Shown here in pieces: positions 54,791-64,000 of a stretch of 64,000 nucleotides of DNA. Positions within the stretch are counted from its first letter, which is position 1, and every line of letters starts with the position of its first letter. A model generated the notes under the pieces. The model worked only from the letters and a program-made list of their open reading frames with translations, did no database searches and was not told the origin of the DNA. A program made the position numbers and the translations under genes. The stretch comes from Epiperipatus broadwayi (lineage: Eukaryota > Onychophora > Udeonychophora > Euonychophora > Peripatidae), in contig JAQFVV010000207.1 in assembly GCA_028023455.1 (NCBI GenBank), positions 1,146,208 to 1,210,207 on the forward strand, written 5' to 3'.

Positions 54791-55639
54791 AGTATTATAT
54801 GGTATATAAAAATAATTAATAATAAACATTTTTATTTACTGTGTACTAAAAATTCAAAAACTAATTGTTTTCACAATTGTGTTTTTTTATTTAACTTGAA
54901 ATAAAAAAAGTCATGTATCCAGAAATTAATTAATTCAATCACTAATTTTTGTTACTAGTAATTCAATTAATTAATATCTGGATAGCCCACATTTTTTTAT
55001 TTCATGTTAAATATAAAAACCTTAATTGTAGTTGAAAAAAACAACAATTTTTGTACTTTTTAGTTCATAATAAAAATAAATATATATTATAAAACATTAT
55101 ATATATATATTGTACTGAGACAAACTCGGTACAGGTATATACGCACACACACGAGCAATGTAAACACTATATTTTTTTTTTTCATTTTCAACTTATGATA
55201 AAAAATAAATGTAGTTTTCTTTCAATGCGTTATAAAATACATTGTAAAATAAAATGTTAATATTTCTGATTAAACAGTTTAAGACTTTCATATAATCTAC
55301 TATAATAATATTCTCTAAAAAAATAAAGTATAAAGTATTACTAATATGCCATTTTAAATCTCAATAAGTGATTTCTACTTGTATATGCCGCGGGGGTAAT
55401 TAAAAGGGGTTTATTTTAAGTTATAACTGTAGTGAAAGTTAAAAGCCTATAGAAGTGATTTTGAGACAGATTAAATGCTCGACTTTTAAACTAATGTAAG
55501 TTAAATTGTTCTCTTAAAACACGCGCACATGTATGCATAAAAGGTGTGAATAAGTATGAATTTTTCTAACTGAGATTGCAACATGAGATTGCATAAACCT
55601 AAGATTGCCTCAAGCATATGGATTGAGTGGACATTACGT
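54791..55639. other. AT-rich intergenic with one small hairpin
   Basis: A hairpin TGTACTGAG/CTCGGTACA lies at 55111-55133. Words ATTAATTAATTCAATCACT (about 54927) and an inverted partner near 54965 suggest another short foldback around 54840-55030. No gene. Confidence 0.45.
54840..55060. repeat. Short foldback repeat
   Basis: CATGTATCCAGAAATTAATT (about 54913) is mirrored by AATTAATATCTGGATAGCCC (about 54966). The surrounding TTATTTAACTTGAAATAAAAA and TTTTTTATTTCATGTTAAAT also pair. Arms are about 70-80 bp. It is a non-coding, MITE-like structure. Confidence 0.5.
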
Positions 55640-55995
55640 AGGACACGGACCCCAATGACAACTAAAAAAGAATATTGAACTCTGGGTGGAGATTCGATCC
55701 TCAGATAATAACCAAGCCATATAAATGTGACTCTAAATCTAAAGAGGGCTCTTTTTACACTCCTTTTTTGTGTTTTTTGCTTGTATTTATGCTTATGCTT
55801 ATAGTTTTTTCCTAGATTCCTCCGGAAGCTACAACTAGAACTTTTCTTTTTTTTGCTATCCGGTTTATCCAATATGATCACTGTGAAATTAACATTTTAG
55901 AGCATCGATCGTCATGATGGGCTAGGAAACCCTTCAGTGATTGACCGATGCTCCGCCGCCAGAACATCTCCACAGCTATGAATGATCAACAACAG
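55640..55995 (-). other. Possible LTR relic with primer-site-like end
   Basis: On the minus strand, GTCATTGGGGTCCGTGTCC near 55650 resembles the 'TTGGNGTCCGTG' junction after a Ty3/gypsy 5' LTR. The upstream minus-strand DNA is GC-richer (CTGGCGGCGGAGCATCGG) and contains poly(A)-signal-like words. No partner LTR is found. The 126-codon minus-strand frame (55501-55881) has no recognisable domain. Confidence 0.2.
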
Positions 55996-56770
55996 TACCG
56001 TCCAAACATAGTGCTCCAATCAGTCTAAGGACGTTGTTCCATTTAATATACAAGAATCGTCCAAACATACTACGCTGAACTTATGTGAAATGAATAACCA
56101 TGTATTATGGAAACATCATCTATCAGGTTCGAACCCTCACCAAATTAGAAGCAGCAGAAGACTAAGCAAAATCCTAGGTAAACATTTTTTTTTTATGCTT
56201 CCATTCATTCTTTACGTAAACTTAAAAGGCAATCTCATAATTAATTAAATTCGACTTTCGTAAATCAAATATAAAATGATCCGTAATCCCTCATATTTAA
56301 ATCTTATTATTTTAATCTCAACTTTCGTAAATAAAAAATATTAGATGCTACATAGTTCCTCATATTGAAATCTTAGGACTTTTCCAATTATGAACTTTGA
56401 TCCTAATTATTATTTTCTCTCGCAGATAAACTATAACACACACCTACTTTCAAAATGTAAAAAGAGGAAATATATTTTATCAGCCATGTTTATTATGTAT
56501 AATATGTTCTTTTCTGTGCGAGTGCGAGAATGCGCGTATGTGCGTGCAAATAAAGCTATTAATCAATGTTTCATTTTTTTATAATCAATAAATTTTTTTT
56601 AATTTAAACAAGTCGAGCATTCCTCAAATCATTTTCTATAATTAAATATATATTTTTTTGAAATTATTATTAAAATTAGGATTTATTCATGCAATTAATT
56701 ATTTTACTTTTAAATTTGTCTTTCTTATATTTTTTTTTGTTTTTTTTTTATTTCTTTTAAATTTCATTCA
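55996..56770. other. No feature seen
   Basis: AT-rich, no gene recognised. A 64-codon frame at 56390-56584 is unremarkable. Confidence 0.4.
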
Positions 56771-56800
56771 TAAACATCGTGCCGTAAGTCACGATGTTTA
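56771..56800. repeat. Perfect 11-bp hairpin
   Basis: TAAACATCGTG (56771-56781) and CACGATGTTTA (56790-56800) are exact inverted repeats around an 8-nt loop CCGTAAGT. There is no T-run to suggest a terminator. It lies about 150 bp upstream of the LTR-like segment. Confidence 0.85.
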
Positions 56801-56904
56801 CTTATTATGTAGTTAACCTAGGTTTAAGAGTTGGGAGGGCCTATTATTAATAAATATAAGTAAATGTCAATAGAGCTAGTATAAATAATTCTATTGGACT
56901 GTAT

Positions 56905-57300
56905 GATAAAAGGGGGGATGATATTATAAGCGTCTAATTGTTTATTCTAATGATGCCTCAACCGAACATTCGTATTAGTTATAAATAACCAATGATCCCG
57001 TCCAATGCTTGGACCGATCTGTTAGTCAACCGATCTTCTTATCCATTGGTTAATATTGTGTCATTTGCCAAAATAATAGTCTTGAAGGCAATTTCATCGT
57101 GACCCTGAGTGACCCCTATTGGTCCATGCTGGGAGTTCGAGCTTATGGGCAGGGATTAGACTTCAAAATCGTTTTGATATGACGTAAGGTGATGCGAGAA
57201 ATTAAATTGTGAAGCAAATCATCGTATCTGGCGCCCTCTTGTGTTGATAATGAACAACTATTGATATAAGAAAAAATAAATAAATCTTTACGCTGTATCA
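56905..57300 (+). mobile_element. Probable 3' LTR remnant with polypurine tract
   Basis: GATAAAAGGGGGGA (56905-56918) is a typical polypurine tract. TGATATTATAAGCG then starts a GC-richer stretch that ends AATAAATAAATCTTTACGCT then GTATCA at 57300, giving a TG...CA unit of about 382 bp with a poly(A) signal near its end. TGGCGCCCTCT at 57229-57239 is also found near the ends of the 34-40 kb repeats. No second copy is in the window and no pol coding is evident upstream. A truncated Ty3/gypsy-type element is the best reading. Confidence 0.4.
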
Positions 57301-59260
57301 TGTTTGTTTTGGAGCTCACAATCCCTTTTAGGAACGGTTTAATAGGGAGGCGGTGCGAGCGGAGAAAGGGGTGGTAAAATATATATATATAATTAAAATT
57401 CCTGTTAATTAAAAATTATTGTAATGACTGTAAAAATAATAAAATATAATGGTATTTAACTATTATATACAAAACTGAAAGTACTTCTGGAGATTGAAAG
57501 ACTATATATAATAGTTAATTAATTACCATTATATTTGTTATTGTTATTACAATATATATATATATTTATTTTTTTCACTTTTTAGTACTGGGACCTTTTT
57601 TATTAATCCAATTTTAATAAAAATAAAAATAATATAGAGGTCTATTTTATATGTGAATGGGAAATCTTATTTATTTAAACGTTGACTCCAATATTATTTT
57701 GTTAATAAATGAAGTGATTTAAAAAAATTTCATTGTTTGAATAATTAAAATAAACTTTTACAATAAAGAAAAATTTAAATTTAAAATAGTCTTTACAATA
57801 AAAAAAAAAAAATTCTATTTCTATCTGAATTTATGCAAATGTTTTTGATTTCTACTTTTTATGTGCATTACTAAAAATTTACTGAATGGGTGGCACATTC
57901 AAAATCTACCCGCCAGCACCAGAGATAATGCAGAACTGATTTTGCCGTTGATATCTAACATGCATACAAAATTTGATGTAAATACAATTGATTAGAACTA
58001 GATTACAAATTTTATTCTGAACAAATAAAAAAGTAAACACACTTTCTAAGTTAAATAAAAGTATCTAAAAATGTACATTTTAATTTTCAAAATTGACACA
58101 AACACAATGGCATATGGAAAGATAAAAACACTACCAATCTGTAATTTGCTTATTTGTAATAAATTGTATTTAATACTGACATCTTGAGATTCTTGAAATC
58201 AACTTTATATAATTCCAGTTTTGGCCATTTAATAAGCACAAAATTTGCAAATGAGTGTTAACGATAGCCAAAGAAGAGTGAAGTAAATCTAAAAGAACAA
58301 TAACAAAATGGCATTCACTGCTTATGAAGGATTAATGAATGCATCTTTGAAATGCATATAAACTTCATTGCAATTTTTTTCACAGCAACTTTTGCAGGAT
58401 TAACAATGTCAAAATCATGTTTTATTTCATTCTTATGTACTTGTAGTAATAAAGTGAAATTAGAAAAACATGGGGGGGAGGGGGGAAATGAAATTCTGTC
58501 TTAGTTGATGATTTATATAGAATTCAAAGTATCAATATTGGTAATATTTTTAATATTACCTCTACAATTTTTAAAACTTACATAAACGATATTAGGTCTT
58601 TGGACTGAAAGTTTTTAATGTGTTATTTATCTAGTTATGCTCCATAGTTTCTTTCTAGAGTCATTTATAACTTTAGTAAATTTGTCAGCAATTTTTGGAT
58701 TTTTATAGACACTTATAAATTATAAAAAAAAAAAACAATAAAATTCTTGAAAAGATTAATCTTTCAAAGCTTGTGTTATGAAATGTTAAGCATATTCTAG
58801 ATGTGATTCTTCTAATATTTGTTCCAAGATATCCAGTTTTATCTCAGGACAAGTTTGTTTTTGAAAATGAAAATAGTCAATGGGTATTAATAAACCTCTT
58901 TCTAAAAAATATATAAATCAGGTTTCTTCTATTATCCAAGTGAATCATAAATTAAGAATATGTTATTTAAAAATATTATTCTAAGAGTGGATAATCTAGA
59001 ATTTGCTTGATCTTTATTTATATATTATTAAAAGTCATTATAAGAATTAAAGTCTTCCATAAATATAAGTAATAACAAAGTTCTAAAACAAAAGAGTAAA
59101 TTACAGATTGTTTAAAAGGTTTGCAAACATTTGATACATAAAATATATTTGCTCAAGTGATAATTGTAATATCATTTGTACTATTATCAATAAAATTATA
59201 TACACATTCTTTCATTTCTTCTTGTTTTTTTTTAAATTATAGCTCCAACATAATAAATAT
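57301..59260. other. AT-rich intergenic, no gene supported
   Basis: A GC-richer tail at about 57301-57375 (GGGAGGCGGTGCGAGCGG) may belong to the LTR remnant. A G-rich run (GGGGGGGAGGGGGG) lies at about 58472. No domain-bearing frame is visible. Confidence 0.4.
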
Positions 59261-60250
59261 ATAAAATATACATACATTGTTCCTTTTTTTAAAAAAAACT
59301 TGTTTATTCAATATTTTACTATAATTTTATTTTTTCATCATAACAATGTTTCAACTACGTTCTGTAGTCATTATCAAGTTTTCTTAAACAAAAAAAATAA
59401 AAACATAAAAATAATAACAAAAATAATTAAAATATTAATACATCACAAATATATATAATATTCAAATAAAACCTCAATATTATTACATTTACAATTATAA
59501 TTATTTACCTCCTTCCTTAAATTTAACTATTTTTTTTTAATCTTTACCGATTAACATTCCTTTTAATACCTTTTTATTCCTATATTATCTTTTTTTTAAT
59601 CTTTATTTATTAACATCCTATTTAATACTGGTTTATACTGATCAATATATGCTTCCTCTTTTTTCATTCTCTCTTTAAATTTTTTAACACATTCCAATGG
59701 CCTTATATATACATATTCATAAAACGGAATTTAAACATGAAAATTTTGATATAAGGCCATTGGAAAGTGTTAAAAAATTTAAAGAGAGAATAAAAAAAGA
59801 GGAAGCATATATTGATCAGTATAAACTCATATTAAATATGATGTTAATAAATAAAGATAAAAAAATAAGATAATATAGGAATAAAAAGGTATTAGAAGGA
59901 ATGTTAATGGGTAAAGATTTAGAGACTAGATAATAAAATTATATAAGAAGAGTATTATATTATACAAAGTATTTTAAAAGAAATAGTTAAATATTAGGAA
60001 GGAGGTAAATAATTGTAATTGTAAATATAATAATATTGTGGTTTTATTTTAATATTATATATATTTGTGATGTATTAATATTTAAATTATTTTTGTTATT
60101 ATTTTTGTTTTTATTTTTTTTGTTTAAGGAAACTTGATAATGACTACAGAATGTAGTTGAAACATTGTTATGATGGAAAAATAAAATTATAGTAAAATAT
60201 TGAATAAAGAAGTTTTTTTTTAAAAAAGGAACAATGTATGTATATTTTAT
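59261..60250. mobile_element. Two Penelope-like 3' ends, head-to-head inverted repeat
   Basis: The left arm 59261-59708 (minus orientation) and right arm 59749-60250 (plus orientation) are near-complementary, separated by 40 bp. Each arm encodes, outward, RPLESVKKFKERIKKEEAYI (a Penelope-like C-terminal helix), then an AT-rich 3'UTR. CTTGATAATGACTACAGAA with TGTAGTTGAAACATTG, a stem-loop CTACA/TGTAG in a hammerhead-like context, precedes GGAAAAATAAAATTATAGT and a GAATAAA. The right copy extends slightly further 5' (HIHKTEFKHENFDI) through the spacer. Inverted pairs of partial copies are a known habit of Penelope-like elements. No intact gene. Confidence 0.72.
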
Positions 60251-61099
60251 GTATTTACTATCATCAATAAGAATGTTTCTTAACAAAATAGTTGAGACAA
60301 AAGTATCCAAATATCTTTTTAATAAGAATTAATGTGAAGACAGAATTTTTAATAAGATGTGCATAATTAAAATGAAAATGGGTTCTTTGATATATAACTG
60401 CACAAGTACTTGCTGTACAATTATTTTTAAATTGTCATTGTTTTTATTTTTATGATGAGGTATCTTTAATGTTAAAATAAAGTAATTTAATTGTATTCCT
60501 GCATAAAAATCGAACTACAGAAGGCACGAAACTAATCTTACATTTTTAATATAACTTCAATATGAATCATATATATACTACATAAAAATAAATGTATGTA
60601 TAAAATTAATATTTTTTTTCAATCTCTGGTTATTGTCAAGAGATAAAGGGTATCATTTTCCCAGAAAGCTATACTTTCATTAAACTTTTTTTTTTGTCAG
60701 AGAGATCAAAGAAATCCGCCAAATCTCAAATGATTTCAGAAATAAGAACTTTTTAACTTGAAAATTTTTAATGTAAAATGTCTGAGGAAATAAATCACTG
60801 CGAAAAAGAAAACTTAGGGGGCTTTATGATGACAAATTAAGTATTAAAATGTGTGCGATTATATATATGTATAATTGTATGATTGATGCATATATTAATC
60901 AGAAGACTTTTTATAGATATAATTTAATACTAAAAAAAATGTATTATAAAAAGAAAATTAATACAAGTGTTTTATCACTTTCCCCTTGTGCTAAAGAGTT
61001 TTGAACTCTCAACAAAAAATGTAAAAAAACTTTGGACCCGTCAATGAAGTATGAAGACATGTATATTAAGATGATCAAAAAGGTGATTTACTTGAGTAA
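60251..61099. other. No feature seen
   Basis: AT-rich spacer; no gene or repeat recognised. Confidence 0.4.
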
Positions 61100-61291
61100 A
61101 AAAGTAAACAGATAATATTAATATCATTGAAAGAATTAAAAGAAAGGAAGGGTACTGAGCTATACATGTTATTAGAAGGGAAAGATAAAATAAGGAAGTG
61201 TTTGTAATGATATTTAGAAGAGAGATTACACAAGAGATCAACTTTGAGAGACCTTCATCATGTAGAGTAGATCAATATTGTTTGAAAATGA
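61100..61291 (+). mobile_element. Old RTE 3' end relic
   Basis: ATCATTGAAAGAATTAAAAG (about 61120) matches the DLIEKIKRL coding block of the RTE family, and TTAGAAGGGAAAGATAA the ARRDD block. After a deletion, CTTTGAGAGACCTTCATCAT, then TAGATCAATATTGTTTGA and AATGATGATGATTA, match the 3' end and (GAT)n tail. Many substitutions make this the oldest of four family copies here. Confidence 0.65.
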
Positions 61292-63305
61292 TGATGATTA
61301 AGTAGGAATAAAGTCTTAATAGCCAAGAAGTGGCTTAAAATTAAAAATGGCTAGAATCAAGTCTAAGCAGTCAAAAGGTCGTTTGTGAAGATAATATATG
61401 GCTCTACTATTTAGTGAAATTATTGTTAACAAATAGGTCAAAAGATAACTTTTAGTCAGTTAGGATGGTTTAAAATATAAAATATAATTAACCAATACAG
61501 TAAGTAGTTGAAGAAACTTGAAAATTTTTATAGTACATGGGCATTCAAGAATAACATATATATATATGGCACAAAACAAAAATTCAAGCTAACATGACAT
61601 TTTTTTCTCTTGCCAAAGCAGAATGAAGAAAAGATAAAGACTATCTGAAAGAAAGTTGCTCAGTTTGAATGTCATATGAATGTGGGTAATTGTAATAAGA
61701 AATCAAATGGCAGATGCAGTTAACTGCAACATTAATGCTAAAATTGTGGAAATGTTCGAAGTTTTTAATATTTTTCTCACAAAGATAATTACCTTCATCA
61801 AATAATATTTAATTAACACTACTAGAATCATCTGTTGTCAGATATAAATTATGATGATTGAGAAAAAAGTTGTTGGCATTATGAAGTGTACTTAAAAATT
61901 CATCTAAATCCAGTGAACATAAAATATAGGAAGTAATCAACATATAATAACATAATGTTCAATTTTCTGCCAAAACAGTTACTTAATAATCATTTTAAAT
62001 CATAATCCTATTCCTGAAATTTTGACAAAGACTCTCCATCCAATGAATTATAGTGTTAAAGTTCATCTTTTAAATAAATGATGAGATTTAATTGAACCCT
62101 ACACACAATAATAAATAAATTTTACTTAAAAAAACAATAACTCTTCGTAATCTGTATTTCATTTCAATTTCCAAATTCATTTTTTATTTAAATTACTACT
62201 CAGATATTTAAATTAATTCATATTAATGAGATAATAACTGTACAAGTCAAATGTTATTGAAGAATTTTCTACTAATAAACATTTGAATTTACTTAGATCA
62301 CCATCAAGACATTGAAAGCAATCTTTATATCATTCACTAAATAATAAAAAACTACAGTAATCAGAGTACTGTGTGTCTACAGTGTAAAAAGATGAAATTT
62401 TTGCTTTTGTTTTGAATTAATTAAAATTTCACAACCAAATTTGTATAGAAGATTTATTTATTGTTTTACAAATTTATCCGTAAAATAATCCAAAAACTAT
62501 ATTTACAAAAGTGAGAAATCTATCTATGAATCAAAAGATAAATCAAACACTTTCTATTAATATGCAGAGTCACCTTTTATTTGGCAGTTTATTTGTTGCA
62601 ATATATTTGAAATTTATTCTAAGAAATACATGGAAAATCCAATTAGTAAATTTCTTCAAATTAACATTTACAGCCTAAAGCTATACTAGTCAATAAAATA
62701 ATCAAAGTTTTCCAAATTTACAACTAAACCAGAATATCCAAAGCTGACTTTTTAAGTTTAAAGAACTACACACTTGAGAATCTGTTTGTAGAAATAAAAC
62801 TACTGTTTATTTTCATTAACTAGTTTAGTTTACTTGTGAATTTGGGATAATTTTGATATATATAGATTAAATATATATGTATGCTAACCTCTGTTATAGC
62901 CTCATTAGTTTGGATGGCATTTGTAACAGATTGTATATGATAGGGCCATGATAGAGTGATCCTTTGTAATTACACCCTGAAAATTGTGGCACTGTTTGTA
63001 ACAGATCAAAAATGCTCAATGGGAAATAGTAATTGTAATATAGTATGAATAAAAATAAAGCTGTCATTGGTCACCCTATGTAACAGAATGAAAATAAGCC
63101 TTAAAGTTGGATATCATTTGAAACTGAATAAAATATAATGAAAAATTATCCCCATTTTATAATGCCTGTAAATAACAGTATCATTCATAAGAAAATAAAT
63201 ATAATATACTAAGTTAAACGAATGCTAATCAATAAATAATCATTCAGTATTTAAAATAACCCTTTATCTAATTAGAATCTGACTGTTAACTACACCAAAA
63301 GTCTT
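61292..63305. other. AT-rich intergenic, no gene supported
   Basis: Only very short frames are present. No repeat boundary is recognised. Confidence 0.45.
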
Positions 63306-63387
63306 GCATTGGTAGTCGAGAGGTCAGTGCGACTGCCTTGCACTTGCAAGCAGTTGCCGGGTTGCAGGTTCGCATCCCAGCTGATGC
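63306..63387 (+). mobile_element. tRNA-like SINE head
   Basis: GCATTGG can pair with CTGATGC as a 7-bp acceptor stem (two G-U). GTCG/CGAC forms a D stem. TAGTCGAGAGG is A-box-like and GGTTCGCATCC is B-box-like. Length is 82 nt, with ACTGC/GCAGT as an anticodon-type stem around an enlarged loop. The T stem is poorly paired and the anticodon loop is too long, so this is a tRNA-derived repeat rather than a working tRNA. It matches the head of the SINE at 10195-10302 (GAGAGGTCA, CTTGCAAG, GGTTGCAG, TGATGCT, TTGACA). No A tail or target duplication is seen. Confidence 0.65.
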
Positions 63388-64000
63388 TTTGACACTTTAA
63401 CCTTTTAACCGCTAATTATATTATTGGTTGTATGAGGCAAAAATCAAATCTTTTAATTGGCCAACTCACAAACTGAAGACAAAGCCTATTGTTAAAACAT
63501 ATTCGCCTATACTATTAAATTCAACTCAGATACGTTTATAAAAAGTATATTACTAATTTTTCAGGTTATGAAGAGAACGAAAGTTCTTTCAAAAATAAAT
63601 TGCTATTTATTTATTCTAAAATATTCAATTTCGGCAACATTAAAGCTATAATATAAACAAAAAGGTCGACTTTTACGTTATAGAAAAGTAAATATTTCTT
63701 TTTACTAAATCTTCAATATTTTTACAAAAATCTTCGATATTTTTCGAAAATAATTTTGTTTTTTTAGTATTCTCTCTGAAAATAATTTTAATTTCTCAAA
63801 ATATACTTTTATAATACTTTAAAATCATATTCGAAATGAAAATCTCAGCGTTTTTCTTTATTTTTTTTGACCAGGCAGTTTCTTTGTTCTTTCCAGCCAA
63901 TCAGAATGTCTTTTTCGGCTGAGAGCTCACTAACAACCAATTACAACTGATGTTCTTTCTTTGTTTAGTTTTAAATGTGTTTTTTTTATTTTTTACTTGT
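63388..64000. other. No feature seen
   Basis: AT-rich sequence to the window end. CCAATCAGAATG and CAACCAATTACAAC near 63895-63945 are CCAAT-like words, but no gene follows within the window. Confidence 0.35.

Noticed and set aside
63306-63387. Functional tRNA gene
   Set aside because: The T stem does not pair, the anticodon loop is enlarged and the segment matches a SINE head elsewhere in the window.
1-64000. CRISPR array, prokaryotic operon or phage region
   Set aside because: No regular short repeats with unique spacers, no ribosome-binding sites or gene clusters; element types are those of animal genomes.

Overview
This window looks like repeat-dominated nuclear DNA from an AT-rich invertebrate animal. 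By eye it is roughly 70-75% A+T. It has no operons or ribosome-binding sites and no long intact gene. It carries metazoan-type retroelements: an RTE-like APE-type LINE, a second APE-type LINE, a relic with Tx1/L1-type character, Penelope-like elements with GIY-YIG endonuclease remnants, a Mag-like Ty3/gypsy element, long-LTR non-autonomous elements, tRNA-derived SINEs and foldback/TA-type MITEs. The species cannot be named from the sequence. No host gene can be called with confidence. Two weak exon candidates are listed, a terminal exon near 12.94 kb and a promoter plus first exon near 45.7-46.06 kb.

Layout. 0-4.9 kb: AT-rich intergenic DNA with a 66-bp tandem repeat. 4.9-7.6 kb: a compact LTR retrotransposon with gag, protease and pre-RT remnants; its RT-RNaseH-integrase core is replaced by a coiled-coil reading frame fused in frame to a pol-like C-terminus. 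7.9-10.3 kb: a foldback MITE and a SINE with a 12-bp target duplication. 13.7-15.9 kb: a decayed RTE-like LINE on the minus strand. 17.4-19.6 kb: degenerate tandem repeats. 20.9-23.5 kb: an inverted repeat, an 87-bp tandem duplication and an old LINE relic.

25.2-32.8 kb: a 7.6-kb LTR element on the minus strand with 1.8-2.0 kb LTRs, a polypurine tract, a 4-bp ATAT duplication, a broken coiled-coil ORF, no visible pol, and a nested 954-bp TA-flanked MITE. 34.2-39.9 kb: a second long-terminal-repeat element (2.1-kb repeats, 1.56-kb interior) on the plus strand, with a TATA/initiator promoter in each repeat and one charged coiled-coil gene split at an A7 run. An RTE 3' fragment lies directly downstream.

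40.9-41.5 kb: a Penelope-like GIY-YIG relic. 45.0 kb: a hammerhead-type core. 47.8 kb: a 155-bp RTE fragment with a clean 11-bp target duplication. 48.5-54.8 kb: a Penelope-like relic interrupted by two head-to-tail copies of another APE LINE. 55.6-57.3 kb: LTR-like remnants and a perfect 11-bp hairpin. 59.3-60.25 kb: two Penelope 3' ends head-to-head, forming a large inverted repeat. 61-64 kb: an old RTE relic and a second tRNA-like SINE head.

The points most worth following are the chimeric Mag-like element, the two long-LTR elements whose only gene encodes a coiled-coil protein, the hammerhead-like motifs at several loci, and the LINE-in-Penelope nest. None of these is proven novel from sequence alone.
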